A stretch of DNA of 64,000 bases from Verrucomicrobiota bacterium. Lineage in GTDB: Bacteria; Verrucomicrobiota; Verrucomicrobiia; Chthoniobacterales; UBA10450. The DNA lies in assembly GCA_003218375.1 (NCBI GenBank), contig QHNH01000013.1:81627-145626 (forward strand), given 5' to 3'. This document shows, piece after piece, positions 26,421 to 35,177 of the stretch (positions are counted from its first letter, which is position 1; every line of letters starts with the position of its first letter). A model generated the notes under the pieces. The model saw nothing but the letters and a program-made list of their open reading frames with translations, searched no databases and had not been told where the DNA came from. A program made the position numbers and the translations under genes.

Positions 26421-27551
26421 TATTCGTTTACATGATTTCGGTTGGCCCTTCAGGCCCGCATCGCCAGGGTCCAAATCAATAAGTGCTGTTTTGCGTCCCT
26501 TCTTGGAATCGAACAGTAACACCTCCCCACAAGTCAAGAACTCGACATCGAAGCATTTAGGCTCTCCGACCGGGATTCGTTTTGGGATCGTTTTTACTAA
26601 GTCTCTGAGTTCGGCCGGAATCGCTTGTAATTCCTCGTTGGTAATTGGGTTTTCTTCGGGCTCTATCAACTTTGAGGCAAAGGCGTCGGCCGAAATTCCT
26701 ACACGGGCTTCAAATTGAAGATGATTATTATATTGAGCTTTGCCGACGGGTCTCCGAAATCCCTTAAGAACGCATACGTCCGATACATAAGTAACGCTGA
26801 ACGAACCAAGAAATAGATCTCCGGGTATCCCATGTTCGATGATATTGGAAACGCCACTCTCCCAAGACTCTGTAGGATCGCGAGCGACATAGGAGAAAAT
26901 CATATCCTTCAGCTCGTTCGTGCTAATCAATCTGGTCAGTGCATCGGGCTCCACAAATTCCGGGTCCGGAATCATCGCCTTCAGAAACTCACGCATTGAC
27001 GCGTAACGAAGGATCTCGAGTGGCCATTCAGCGACTTCTGTTTGCAATCTGTCTACTGCAAACGCCGCGTCGTCACTTAGGAGGACTAGAGGGCCGCCGT
27101 AATCATGAACAGCACTTAGCGCAGCTTCCCAGATCATAGCATCTCTTAGTTGTTCGCCGCCTGGCGAGCAGGGTGCGCGGCGTTCGACAGCACGAACAAC
27201 TGCGGCCCGAGCGTGCTCCGCCGCGATCGGTATCCAGATAAGCCGGTGGTTGTCTAGAAAGTCTTGCAGGCGTGTCTCTAAAGTCTTTCGAAGCCGCTCC
27301 GTCTCGGCGGAAAATGCATCTTTATCAAAGACGTGTTTGACCCTCGCAGGAAGGCGTTTTAACGCTTTTTCGATGTCCTCAACGCGATTGGCAATCTCAC
27401 GATCGACATAGCCTAAAAACTCGAGATAGACTACCTCGGAGAGGAAAAGACCAGCGTGCGCCGTGCGGCAATACTCAGCCAACTCCTTCAACGAGGGGAG
27501 CTCGACCGGCAGCTCCTGCACAAGGGCATTTGTGTCAAGGAGAACTACCAT
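26409..27551 (-). CDS. PIN-domain protein (DUF4935-like)
   Basis: 380 residues. The N-terminal 180 residues are PIN-like: MVVLLDTNALVQE (first acidic residue), LSEVVYLEF, EQLRDAMIWEAAL and VLLSDDAAFAVD (further acidic metal ligands). PIN domains are Mg2+-dependent ribonucleases. The C-terminal 200 residues are an unrecognised domain. A GGAG ribosome-binding site lies 12 bases before the ATG. Composition is lower in G+C than the surroundings. The TIR gene lies 101 bases upstream on the same strand, so the two may be cotranscribed as a defence or stress module. Confidence 0.72.
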   Translation of the reverse strand: MVVLLDTNALVQELPVELPSLKELAEYCRTAHAGLFLSEVVYLEFLGYVDREIANRVEDIEKALKRLPARVKHVFDKDAFSAETERLRKTLETRLQDFLDNHRLIWIPIAAEHARAAVVRAVERRAPCSPGGEQLRDAMIWEAALSAVHDYGGPLVLLSDDAAFAVDRLQTEVAEWPLEILRYASMREFLKAMIPDPEFVEPDALTRLISTNELKDMIFSYVARDPTESWESGVSNIIEHGIPGDLFLGSFSVTYVSDVCVLKGFRRPVGKAQYNNHLQFEARVGISADAFASKLIEPEENPITNEELQAIPAELRDLVKTIPKRIPVGEPKCFDVEFLTCGEVLLFDSKKGRKTALIDLDPGDAGLKGQPKSCKRILLD

Positions 27552-27652
27552 TGGCTTTTGTCTCCAATTGTTGTGAAAGGCCTAACGAAGCAGATGAGCC
27601 GCCACCGGCAACAGCGAGCATTCGCTGCATGGTTGCTTAGGCGCTGTCGAGT

Positions 27653-28273
27653 TCATTTGACTGCATGTCTCGTAATACGCGGTCTCTGTTTGGTTAGTGC
27701 CCGGTCAGCTCGTGCTGTCGTCGGGATAGTCTCGCCGCATTCGGTGCACACCCAGTCGCCGCACAAAAGGCAAAGATATACATGCACATCCGTTTTCTTG
27801 CAGCGTGGACAAACCAGTGCGTGCGGCAAATGCAGAATCATCGCGTCGTCGGTCTGGATCTCCGATGCCTTATAAAGTGGCAAGCCTCGCTCCTTTGCGT
27901 AATCGCGCAGGTACTCGGCGATTCTAATAAAGTCGGATAAAGGATTGGTTTTAGAAAACGTATGATACTCGTAACCGTCCAACATAGCGGCGAGGCGGGC
28001 CGTGCGAGTCTTCAGTGGTATGATGTCCTTCTGAAATGCCTTCGCACAACCAATCTCTTGCTGAACCCATCGGTTCTTGGATGCTCGAACGGTGTTGAGG
28101 ACGAGCACGCAATCGGACTCTGCAATCATATCGCGAATTTTGTCCTCTAACCTGCGGCCTGGAGAGAGCCGCAATGCTGCAATCAATGGCGTAATGCCAG
28201 CCTCAGTAAGCGTGCCACTAAGGACATGAACCAAACGGTGATCCGGTGCCGCGAAACTAATGAAGACTTTCAT
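27653..28273 (-). CDS. TIR-domain protein with C-terminal zinc ribbon
   Basis: 206 residues. The first 135 residues form a TIR-like fold: MKVFISFAAPDHRLVHVLSG, SDCVLVLNTVRASKNRWVQQ (box 2-like, with the Glu of QQEIGCAKAF in the catalytic position) and IIPLKTRT. The last part has two CxxC pairs and one more (LVCPRCKKTD, LCLLCGDWVCTECGE), a double zinc-ribbon. TIR proteins in bacteria often cleave NAD+ in phage defence. The zinc-ribbon tail may bind nucleic acid or a partner. AT-richer than the neighbourhood. Confidence 0.75.
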   Translation of the reverse strand: MKVFISFAAPDHRLVHVLSGTLTEAGITPLIAALRLSPGRRLEDKIRDMIAESDCVLVLNTVRASKNRWVQQEIGCAKAFQKDIIPLKTRTARLAAMLDGYEYHTFSKTNPLSDFIRIAEYLRDYAKERGLPLYKASEIQTDDAMILHLPHALVCPRCKKTDVHVYLCLLCGDWVCTECGETIPTTARADRALTKQRPRITRHAVK

Positions 28274-28466
28274 CGTTTAATCTGAACACGCGTCCGGCCT
28301 AACGAGAATTTAGAGAGGTGTCTTCGCATCACAGATGCGTTCGGGGCAGAAAGTTTCCAAGTCGGGGAACATCCCTCGGAACTTAGCGTTCCAGTTCCGG
28401 GGTAACAAGGCGAAACTCCGCGCCTAGACGGGCAATCCATCTGCCCAAGCGGCCTAGCTGTCGCCG

Positions 28467-28630
28467 TTATTTCGTCTGCGGTTTCAATTCGGCGTCGAAG
28501 AAATCGATGATGCGGATTTGGCGGCGGAGGCGGAGGAGCGGTTCGCTGACCATGTGGGTGCCGAGAAGGGGAAGGAAATTGAAAGGCTTGCCGGATTGGA
28601 AAAGCGCTTCGGATAGTTGGACGGAATGGT
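28467..28630 (-). pseudogene. Stray C-terminal fragment of an S9 peptidase
   Basis: The last 55 codons match the C-terminus of the complete S9 peptidase gene at 30886-33108 closely at base and protein level: the fragment includes SGKPFNFLPLLGTHMVSEPL (with the catalytic His) and ends FFDAELKPQTK then TAA. Similarity stops abruptly at about 28630. The preceding 190 bases (28274-28466) show no gene. Confidence 0.85.
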
Positions 28631-28694
28631 CGCTCTATTGAAAAGCATCGCAAGTAAAGTAGAAGCGGCGCCTCGTCGCTTTCTTGCCCCAATT

Positions 28695-28721
28695 AAAAAA
28701 AACGCGACGTGGGCGTCGCGT
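28695..28721 (-). terminator. Rho-independent terminator of the SGNH/PKD gene
   Basis: Read on the minus strand: a GC-rich hairpin ACGCGACGCCCACGTCGCGT followed directly by a run of eight T. It lies about 50 bases past the stop codon of the gene at 28773-30821. Confidence 0.85.
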
Positions 28722-28772
28722 CTACAGTGCGGCATCGCGCGCTGAAGCTTCTCCTCTGCCACCGAGCCGCAA

Positions 28773-30821
28773 CTACAACTTATAGAACTCGACCAGACCA
28801 ATGCCGGTGCCGCCGTTTTTGCCGGCGACGATGGCGGTGTAATTGCCCGGTGCGAGGGTGGCGACGATCGCCGCCTCCAAGTTGTTCGTGGGCGGAATAC
28901 CCGTCGCTTCAATTTCCAATTGTTGATCGCTGCGCCAGTCGTCGTTGGAACGAACGAGCGCGCCGTTGTTATCGCGCAGCTCGAGGGTGGGATCTGTCAG
29001 GACCCCGGTGAGTCCAGCTTGCGTGAGCGAGGGGCCCAAGGCACGCGCGATGATTTTGGCTGAATCGGGCCCGCCGATGATTAATCCCCCGATCAAAACT
29101 TTTTCGGCGGTTTGGACGAGGCCGCGTGTGCTAATGTTGGCGAGCTTGGCCGGCGCGGCGCCATCGAGGTCGTACGCTTCCACCAGGCCCATCCCGCTGC
29201 CGTTATTGGCGCCGCGGACGATTACCGTGTAACTCCCAGCCGCGAGCGAAACGATCATCGCGGACTCCGCTGGGTTCGAAGGCGCGATGCCGCTGCCCTG
29301 AATATCGGTCGCCTGACTGGCGGTGATGACGCCGCCGATCTGCGTGGTCTGCCAGTTGTCGTTGCGCGCGATCACCGCGCCGCTGGCGTCGTGCAACTCG
29401 AGCGCGGGATCAGCCAGCGGGCCCGGTACCCCGAGCGCAGCGAGCGACGGCCCGATCGCGCGCAGAATTAATTTTTTTGGACCGTTGCCCTGGACAATAA
29501 AACCGCCGATTAGGACATTGTCGACAATGCCTACCTGCATCCGTGTCGAAATGTTCAGCAGGGGCGCGGCGCCGGCGTTCACCGACACGGTCACGGTGGT
29601 GAAATCGCCATCGTTGTCGGTGACAGTAAGATGAACATTGTAAGAACCGGGCGCGGAAAAAACCTTGAGCGGATTTTGCGCGTACGAGTACGTCCCGTCA
29701 TCAAACGTCCAGATGTAGGCGGAGATCGTGCCGTCCGGATCGGTGGCGCTCGAGTTGAATTGCACGGATAGATTCGTCGTGCCGAGGGCCGGGCTAGCGG
29801 CGGCGGCCGTGACCTGTGGCGGCTGGCGCGCCGCCCGTTTCTTCAGAAACCACGGCGTCGCCGTCGGATCGGTCTTGAAGAAGGCCAGGAGTTGATCGGC
29901 GACTTTGGTTACGCCGCTGTTCGACGGATGAGTGAAATCGTTCACCACGTCGGGGCACAACCAGGTGAAGCCATCCGAGCGCGGGTTAGTCCCGTCGGTC
30001 CAGAGGTACGGCCCCCACGCCAGGTAAGGTGCGACGACGGCGCCTTTACTCGCGTCGAAATTCAAATTGCCGAGGCCGTTGATTTGATCAGCGATCGTCC
30101 ATTGAACTGAAAAGCCCGACTCGTAGGCGAACGGCTCCGGGTTCAACGTCGTAGCGTCGTTGGTGTAGGCGCGGGTGCGGCTGGAAAGGTACGCGATGCG
30201 GATATTCGGATAGCGCGTTTTCAGATTGCGCACGATGGTTTCGAGATCGGCTTGCAGCGCTTGCGCGTGCGCTGGAAATGCGCCGTAGTTTCGGGGCGAG
30301 GCCAGCGCTTGTTTCACCCACGCTACCTGGACCTGGCTCTGGGTAACTCCGGCGGCGACCAGGCGTTGGTCCACCGTCGCCCATGTCGCCGCGCTCGGAT
30401 CCAACCACGTTGTCGCATCTTGGCCGCCCTGCGCTCCGTCCACGATGACGAGCTGCGGATTTTTGCCAGGGTCGAGATCAGCGCGAGGCTTGAAGGCAGT
30501 CGAGCCTTTGCTGGCAAATTCCTGGGTTGTGTTGGACATGCCGACTGAGATGAAGACGATCTTGCCGTTGGTCGCGTCAGGCTGGCCGGCGGCATTGAGC
30601 GGCTGAATCTGATTTGCGATCGCCTGTCCCGCGGCATCGTGCGCGGAAGGCCGCTGATTGCTTCCATTTGGGTAAAGTCCGCCGAGATAACCGCGATAAG
30701 TGCCAGGGCCGAGGTCGGGTAACGGGACATTGCCGGTGCTGGTGAGCGAACAATCAGCCCGCAGGGTTGTGGCACAGGCCAGCAACAATGCGGCGGGAAT
30801 AAATCGGCCAAAACTTTTCAT
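28773..30821 (-). CDS. Secreted SGNH-like protein with PKD domain and two C-terminal verrucomicrobial repeats
   Basis: 682 residues with a signal peptide (MKSFGRFIPAALLLACATTL). Residues about 60-320 look like an SGNH/GDSL-type esterase fold (GKIVFISVGMSNTTQEF, LVIVDGAQGGQDATTW, THPSNSGVTKVADQLLAFF). A PKD domain (about 340-415) contains ISAYIWTFDDGTYSYAQNP and HLTVTDNDGDF. Two 120-residue repeats follow (LNISTRMQVGIVDNVLIGGF and LANISTRGLVQTAEKVLIGG), each ending GLVEAYDL or GLVEFYKL, homologous to those of the protein at 20940-23045. It lies between a complete S9 peptidase gene and a stray copy of that gene's 3' end. Confidence 0.8.
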   Translation of the reverse strand: MKSFGRFIPAALLLACATTLRADCSLTSTGNVPLPDLGPGTYRGYLGGLYPNGSNQRPSAHDAAGQAIANQIQPLNAAGQPDATNGKIVFISVGMSNTTQEFASKGSTAFKPRADLDPGKNPQLVIVDGAQGGQDATTWLDPSAATWATVDQRLVAAGVTQSQVQVAWVKQALASPRNYGAFPAHAQALQADLETIVRNLKTRYPNIRIAYLSSRTRAYTNDATTLNPEPFAYESGFSVQWTIADQINGLGNLNFDASKGAVVAPYLAWGPYLWTDGTNPRSDGFTWLCPDVVNDFTHPSNSGVTKVADQLLAFFKTDPTATPWFLKKRAARQPPQVTAAAASPALGTTNLSVQFNSSATDPDGTISAYIWTFDDGTYSYAQNPLKVFSAPGSYNVHLTVTDNDGDFTTVTVSVNAGAAPLLNISTRMQVGIVDNVLIGGFIVQGNGPKKLILRAIGPSLAALGVPGPLADPALELHDASGAVIARNDNWQTTQIGGVITASQATDIQGSGIAPSNPAESAMIVSLAAGSYTVIVRGANNGSGMGLVEAYDLDGAAPAKLANISTRGLVQTAEKVLIGGLIIGGPDSAKIIARALGPSLTQAGLTGVLTDPTLELRDNNGALVRSNDDWRSDQQLEIEATGIPPTNNLEAAIVATLAPGNYTAIVAGKNGGTGIGLVEFYKL

Positions 30822-30885
30822 CGGCTTTTCATCGACAGGACATTTTAGATTAAACCGGAATCACGCAATCGTTGCGCGCGCGACT

Positions 30886-33108
30886 TCATTTCTTGGCAGC
30901 AGTTTCCGGGCGCAATTCGGCATCAAAAAACTCGATGATCCGGGTTTGCCGGCGCAAGCGCAGGAGCGGTTCGCTGACCATGTGGGTGCCGAGGAGAGGG
31001 AGGAAGTTGAAAGGCTTGCCGGATTGGAAGAGCGCTTCGGAGAGTTGGACGGAGTGTTGGAAATAAACGTTGTCGTCGGTCAGGCCGTGAATGAGTAGAA
31101 GTGGGCGCGTTAGTTTCGGTGTGTAAGTCAGGACGCTGCTCTTGCGATAACCATCGACGTTTTCAGATGGCAATCCGAGATAACGCTCGGTGTAATGAGT
31201 GTCGTAATTTTCCCAAGTGACGACCGGCGCGCCGACGACGGCGCAGCGGAAAATTTCCGGCTTCTGCATCGCTGCCATCGCGGAGAAGTAACCGCCGAAC
31301 GACCAGCCGACGACGCCGACGCGCTTCAGGTCCATGGCGGGCTCGTGTCTGGCGAGCACTTGCAGTCCTGCGACCTGATCGGCGAGCGGGACCTCGATCA
31401 GGTTGCCGCGAATCGCGCGCTCCCAATCGCGGCCGTGTCCCGGCGTCCCGCGGCCATCGATCAAGACCACGATATAACCCCGGTCGGCCATCCATTGGTC
31501 GATCATGTAACGATCGGGTTGGGCCAGCACCTGCTTGCTTCGAGGACCCGCGTAGACGTCGAGGATCACGGGATAGTGCGCGGCTTTCTTGAAATCCCGC
31601 GGCCTAACGATCGCAGCGTCCATCGGGCGCATGCCTTCGGTGCGCAGCAGCTCGACTCTCGGGAGCGAGGAGGGGCGCTCGGCCACGGAGGGGAGGGTGG
31701 CGACTTGTTTTGCGTCCGCCGAATGCAGGACCTCCCATCCCGCGCGTCCATCGAGAAGATCGAAGCGATGCAGAAACGTTTCTTTCGATTCGCCGAACAC
31801 GGCGGTGTGGCGGCCGGGCTCGCGAGTGAAGCGTTGCGGTTCGCTTTTTGCCTCTAAGGAAAAACGAAAAAGGTGTCGCTCGCGCGAATCAGGTCCGCCG
31901 CTGACCACGACCGAGCGGGCCACCTCATCAACGTCGATCGGTTCATCGAGCTGAAAATCGACGGGCGTGACGGCGCAGACTAGCGCGCCATCGGCGGAAT
32001 GAAGTTCGACCTGCCAACTGCCATTGCGCTCGGTTGTCCAGAGAAATTGCCGGCCGTCCTTGAGCCACCTCGGCATCGGCTTGCGATCGAGATTCAACCA
32101 GGCGGTGTCTTTTTCCCCGAGCAACTGATGCGTGGCGCCGGTCTGCGGATCCACTGCGAGCAAAAGCTCCTCTTGTTGGGCGCGATTCTGGACGACGATG
32201 CAGAGCGGCGCGGCCGCTTCCTTCCAGATGACGCGCGCGAGGTAGGGATATTTTTCGCGGTCCCATTCCAACCACCGAGTCTCGCCGCTGGAGCGCGCCA
32301 CGATTCCCAGCCGCACTTTCGCGTTCTGGGTCCCGGCGCGCGGATAGAAATTTTTCGCCGGCGGCGTTTCGGGATGGAGCGGATCGGCGATGAACCGCGG
32401 TTCAACGCCGCTGTTATCCGTTTCCTGGTAAACGATCGATTGCGAATCGGGCGACCACCAGAAGCCTTCGTGGCGGTCCATTTCTTCCTGGGCAACGAAC
32501 TCGGCGGTTCCGTGCTGGAGCGTTTCGCTCGCGCCCGAAGTCAGCGCTGCGTCGGCCAGCGTCTCCAGGTTGATGACATGCAGTTCGCCGCCGCTGACCG
32601 CCGCGACGACGCGCCCGTCCGGCGAGAAATGCGGGTCGATCCAATTGCGGCCCGGTAGCTCGGTCACGCGTCCGTCCGCGCGCGTCACGACGTAAAGCTT
32701 GCTCGAGAGCGCCACCAGCAATTTGCTCCCGTCCTTCGATAACTGGAAACTGGTGAAGCCGCGCAAGCTCTGGCGTTCCCGTTCGCGGCGGCTCCGTTCT
32801 TCCGCCGTCAGTTTTTCTTCGGCGCCCTGGAGCAATTTTTCCGGCGTCAGGATTTCGCGCAGGCGGCCATAGGCTATCGTAAATTCGTAGAGCCGCAGGA
32901 CTGGATCTCGGGCGCCGCCGCGGAGAAACACGACCGTTTTACCATCGGGCGTGAGCTGGGGTAAAACCGGCTGGCCTAACGAATAATTGCGGGTCTCGAC
33001 CAATTCGCGGAAGTAGCGCAGATCGGCTGATTCGAGTTCGGCGGCGGAAGCGGAGCAAGCGAACAGGGCAATCCAAGCGAACGGGGCGAGATGGAGATGG
33101 CGTCGCAT
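30886..33108 (-). CDS. S9 family prolyl oligopeptidase / dipeptidyl-peptidase IV-like
   Basis: 740 residues from MRRHLHLAPFAWIALFACSA, a signal peptide; the frame open upstream to 33255 is a shadow. A beta-propeller of DPP-IV type occupies about 40-480 (including the QEEMDRHEGFWWSPDSQSI block). The C-terminal hydrolase has the nucleophile elbow GVVGWSFGGYFSAMA, an acidic residue in LIHGLTDDNVYF and the histidine in LLGTHMVSE. It would release N-terminal dipeptides or cleave after proline in the periplasm. The 3' end is duplicated as a fragment at 28467-28630. Confidence 0.93.
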   Translation of the reverse strand: MRRHLHLAPFAWIALFACSASAAELESADLRYFRELVETRNYSLGQPVLPQLTPDGKTVVFLRGGARDPVLRLYEFTIAYGRLREILTPEKLLQGAEEKLTAEERSRRERERQSLRGFTSFQLSKDGSKLLVALSSKLYVVTRADGRVTELPGRNWIDPHFSPDGRVVAAVSGGELHVINLETLADAALTSGASETLQHGTAEFVAQEEMDRHEGFWWSPDSQSIVYQETDNSGVEPRFIADPLHPETPPAKNFYPRAGTQNAKVRLGIVARSSGETRWLEWDREKYPYLARVIWKEAAAPLCIVVQNRAQQEELLLAVDPQTGATHQLLGEKDTAWLNLDRKPMPRWLKDGRQFLWTTERNGSWQVELHSADGALVCAVTPVDFQLDEPIDVDEVARSVVVSGGPDSRERHLFRFSLEAKSEPQRFTREPGRHTAVFGESKETFLHRFDLLDGRAGWEVLHSADAKQVATLPSVAERPSSLPRVELLRTEGMRPMDAAIVRPRDFKKAAHYPVILDVYAGPRSKQVLAQPDRYMIDQWMADRGYIVVLIDGRGTPGHGRDWERAIRGNLIEVPLADQVAGLQVLARHEPAMDLKRVGVVGWSFGGYFSAMAAMQKPEIFRCAVVGAPVVTWENYDTHYTERYLGLPSENVDGYRKSSVLTYTPKLTRPLLLIHGLTDDNVYFQHSVQLSEALFQSGKPFNFLPLLGTHMVSEPLLRLRRQTRIIEFFDAELRPETAAKK

Positions 33109-33216
33109 GGGCTCGTTTGTAGCGAAGCGCACGCGCTTCGGCAACTGTAGCCGCGGCGCTGTGTCGCCGCGTCGGACGCCCCGACACAGCGGGGCGGCTA
33201 CAGTGGCGGACAGAGG

Positions 33217-33256
33217 AAAAAAAATGCGGCAGAGCACCGTCGCGCTCTGCCGCATT
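33217..33256 (-). terminator. Rho-independent terminator
   Basis: On the minus strand, AATGCGGCAGAGC and GCTCTGCCGCATT form a 13-bp stem with an 8-base loop, followed by eight T and CCTC. It lies about 45 bases past the stop of the small secreted-protein gene (33302) and insulates the S9 peptidase gene downstream. Confidence 0.92.
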
Positions 33257-33301
33257 GTTGAAATTCACGCAGCCCAAGCCCGCGCTAAAATCGAGACCCG
33301 C

Positions 33302-33652
33302 CTAAAACTCGATCTCGAGACCTTTCTCGCAGAAGTTGAATTTCACCGGCTTGCCTTCCTCGCCGCTTTCCCAAACCGCCTTGAACCATTGGGTGCAGCT
33401 CTGGCCATTAGTGTCCTTATTCCAGACCAGCGTCATCGATTCTCCCGGTTTGATTCCTTTCCCAATGTCGAAAAATCCGTACTTTTCACCGTCCTCCGAG
33501 ACGAGGATCTTCGTAATCAACTCCTTGGTGGTGTTTTTCACCTTGAAGGAATATTCGTCACCGGCGGCGAGCGCGGCGGGCGAGAGAAAAGTGTTGGCGA
33601 GAAGAGCGCAGCCGACGAGGAACGTTTTCTTTAAGTGAGTGTGAAGTTTCAT
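33302..33652 (-). CDS. Small secreted protein of unknown function
   Basis: 116 residues with a clear signal peptide (KKTFLVGCALLANTFLSPAA, cleavage near ALAAG). The mature part is a small beta-type domain with two cysteines (GQSCTQWFKAVW, FNFCEKGLEIEF) and NTTKELITKILVSEDGEKYG. I do not recognise the family. It is a monocistronic unit, closed by the terminator at 33217-33256. Confidence 0.72.
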   Translation of the reverse strand: MKLHTHLKKTFLVGCALLANTFLSPAALAAGDEYSFKVKNTTKELITKILVSEDGEKYGFFDIGKGIKPGESMTLVWNKDTNGQSCTQWFKAVWESGEEGKPVKFNFCEKGLEIEF

Positions 33653-33752
33653 GTTTTTTTGAGGTTCGAGGTTAGTTGTTTGATCCAGCGATCCGATTTT
33701 AGCTTTGCCGCTTTAGGGCTGCAACTTGAAACCCGGCGAACGCGAAGAAGTC

Positions 33753-34196
33753 TCAGTAAACCCGGTAATCAACCACCTGCCAGCCATCGGATTCGCGGCT
33801 CAGAATCACCCGCTCGGCGGCGACCTTTTTATTCTCGAACGAGGTCCTGAACAGAATGCTCTCGTAGTTCCCGTCCGGCGCGCCCGTAAGTTTACGTGTG
33901 TAGGCCGCACCGATGAATTTTCTCGAAAGAACGCGGCCGAACGGTTGGCGTCGGGATTGCATCGAGCGCACGAATTGTTCCGGCGTAGCGGCGGCGCGCA
34001 ATCGGGGCGGTTCCGCCGCGTAGGCTGCGGCGTAATCAGCCGAATCGATCAACCCGAGCCATTCTTCCGCCGCGGCCCGGACCTCCTTTTCGCGGATCCG
34101 TTTTTCCACGACCGATTTCGTGACCGACCGATGGATCGCGCAAGCGGGCAACAGTCCGACTCCCAGACAAGCCAGGACGAGCACAGCGCGGCGCAT
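33753..34196 (-). CDS. Lipoprotein with DUF4019 domain
   Basis: 147 residues. The N-terminus is a lipoprotein signal (VLVLACLGVGLLPACA, Cys about residue 19). The mature part has EEWLGLIDSADYAAAYA, EQFVRSMQSRRQPFG and the C-terminal SDGWQVVDYRVY, the pattern of DUF4019 (PF13211). Probably periplasmic or on the outer-membrane inner face; function unknown. Confidence 0.75.
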   Translation of the reverse strand: MRRAVLVLACLGVGLLPACAIHRSVTKSVVEKRIREKEVRAAAEEWLGLIDSADYAAAYAAEPPRLRAAATPEQFVRSMQSRRQPFGRVLSRKFIGAAYTRKLTGAPDGNYESILFRTSFENKKVAAERVILSRESDGWQVVDYRVY

Positions 34197-34490
34197 GCCT
34201 CGACGGTGTAGAGCGTGGCGCGCGAACTCGCAATTCCAAAAACGCCGGTGCGTGTCGCGATGGAATCAGGCGGTTTGACGGGGATGGGCGGCCATCCTCT
34301 CTGGAGTGACCGGGAAATTGGGGGATTCTGGGGGGAACAACCAGGCGCTGGAGGAACAGCACATTTTGGTACTGTTGCCCGTCCAACAGCTACTACGACT
34401 TCTGGAAGGCGAAGTTCGCGGATTTCTTTCGGGCCCAGCGTCCGCCCCTCAGCGAACGTTATTTACGCGCCAAGAAATTGTCGTGGATTA
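34197..34490. other. Intergenic stretch, possible decayed coding remnant
   Basis: No intact gene. One plus-strand frame (about 34380-34500) reads YYDFWKAKFADFFRAQ followed by RPPLSERYLRAKKLSW, which looks protein-like, but it has no start, and upstream frames do not connect. It may be a fragment of a lost gene. Confidence 0.35.
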
Positions 34491-34710
34491 GCGCCATGGG
34501 CGCGTCCTCATGGCAGCCTGGGGCATCGCCCCAGGATTTGATAGACGGATGAACAAGCGCTGAAAGCGCGATTCAACGCACCGATTCGCCTTGGAACGCA
34601 CGCAAATGCCGCGCCCAGTGAATCGCGCTTTCAGCGCTGCGCATTTTCGTGTCGGACCGATCCTGGGGCGGTGCCCCAGGCTTTCGATGATCGCCGCGCC
34701 TTTGGCGCTA
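34491..34710. repeat. Second cluster of hairpin repeats (CTGGGGC.TGCCCCAG / CGCTTTCAGCGCTT / GCGCCTTTGGCGC)
   Basis: Contains CCTGGGGCATCGCCCCAGG (34518-34536), AAGCGCTGAAAGCGCGATTC (34556-34575), AATCGCGCTTTCAGCGCT (34621-34638), CCTGGGGCGGTGCCCCAGG (34663-34681) and GCGCCTTTGGCGC (34697-34709). The motifs and their relative order match those in 20446-20876, partly as an inverted duplicate. Confidence 0.85.
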
Positions 34711-34784
34711 TCAGCAGGACGAACCGAATTGGAAACAAGGCATCACCGAGATTCGAATCGGGCGCGGCGCTAAGAGGAGGCGCC

Positions 34785-35075
34785 TCACTTCTTCGTCCGC
34801 ACAATCACCGCGGCGATATCCGCCGAATCCACGGCAGCATCGAAAAACTCCGCGCCGGTCAATTGCGAGAGGTGCACCAGCTTATCGCCGACTTTCTCGA
34901 TCTTGCCGCCAATCTTTTCGCCGGACTTCATTCGCAACTCGACCATCTGCCCGACATTTTTCTGGAGAATTCCCAGGATGGTATCGCTGGTTTGGAGATC
35001 GATCTTGCCTTGCGCGAAAAGATCAGAGCAAGCGAACGCGACGACGAACCCAATGAGAAGAGACAAGCGTTTCAT
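34785..35075 (-). CDS. Small exported protein
   Basis: 96 residues with a signal peptide (MKRLSLLIGFVVAFACSDLF, cleavage near FAQG). The mature 75 residues read GQMVELRMKSGEKIGGKIEK and VHLSQLTGAEFFDAAV, reminiscent of a small Sm-like beta barrel, but I do not recognise a named family. Alone on the minus strand, about 100 bases after the large membrane-protein gene. Confidence 0.68.
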   Translation of the reverse strand: MKRLSLLIGFVVAFACSDLFAQGKIDLQTSDTILGILQKNVGQMVELRMKSGEKIGGKIEKVGDKLVHLSQLTGAEFFDAAVDSADIAAVIVRTKK

Positions 35076-35177
35076 ATCGCTTCGTTCTGCCGGAGAACCG
35101 CGTCGTTTGCCAGCGAATAATCCAAGCCGCGCTGTTCAATGTCGCCGCGGATTTGATTTTCCACCTTTCCCATTCTT

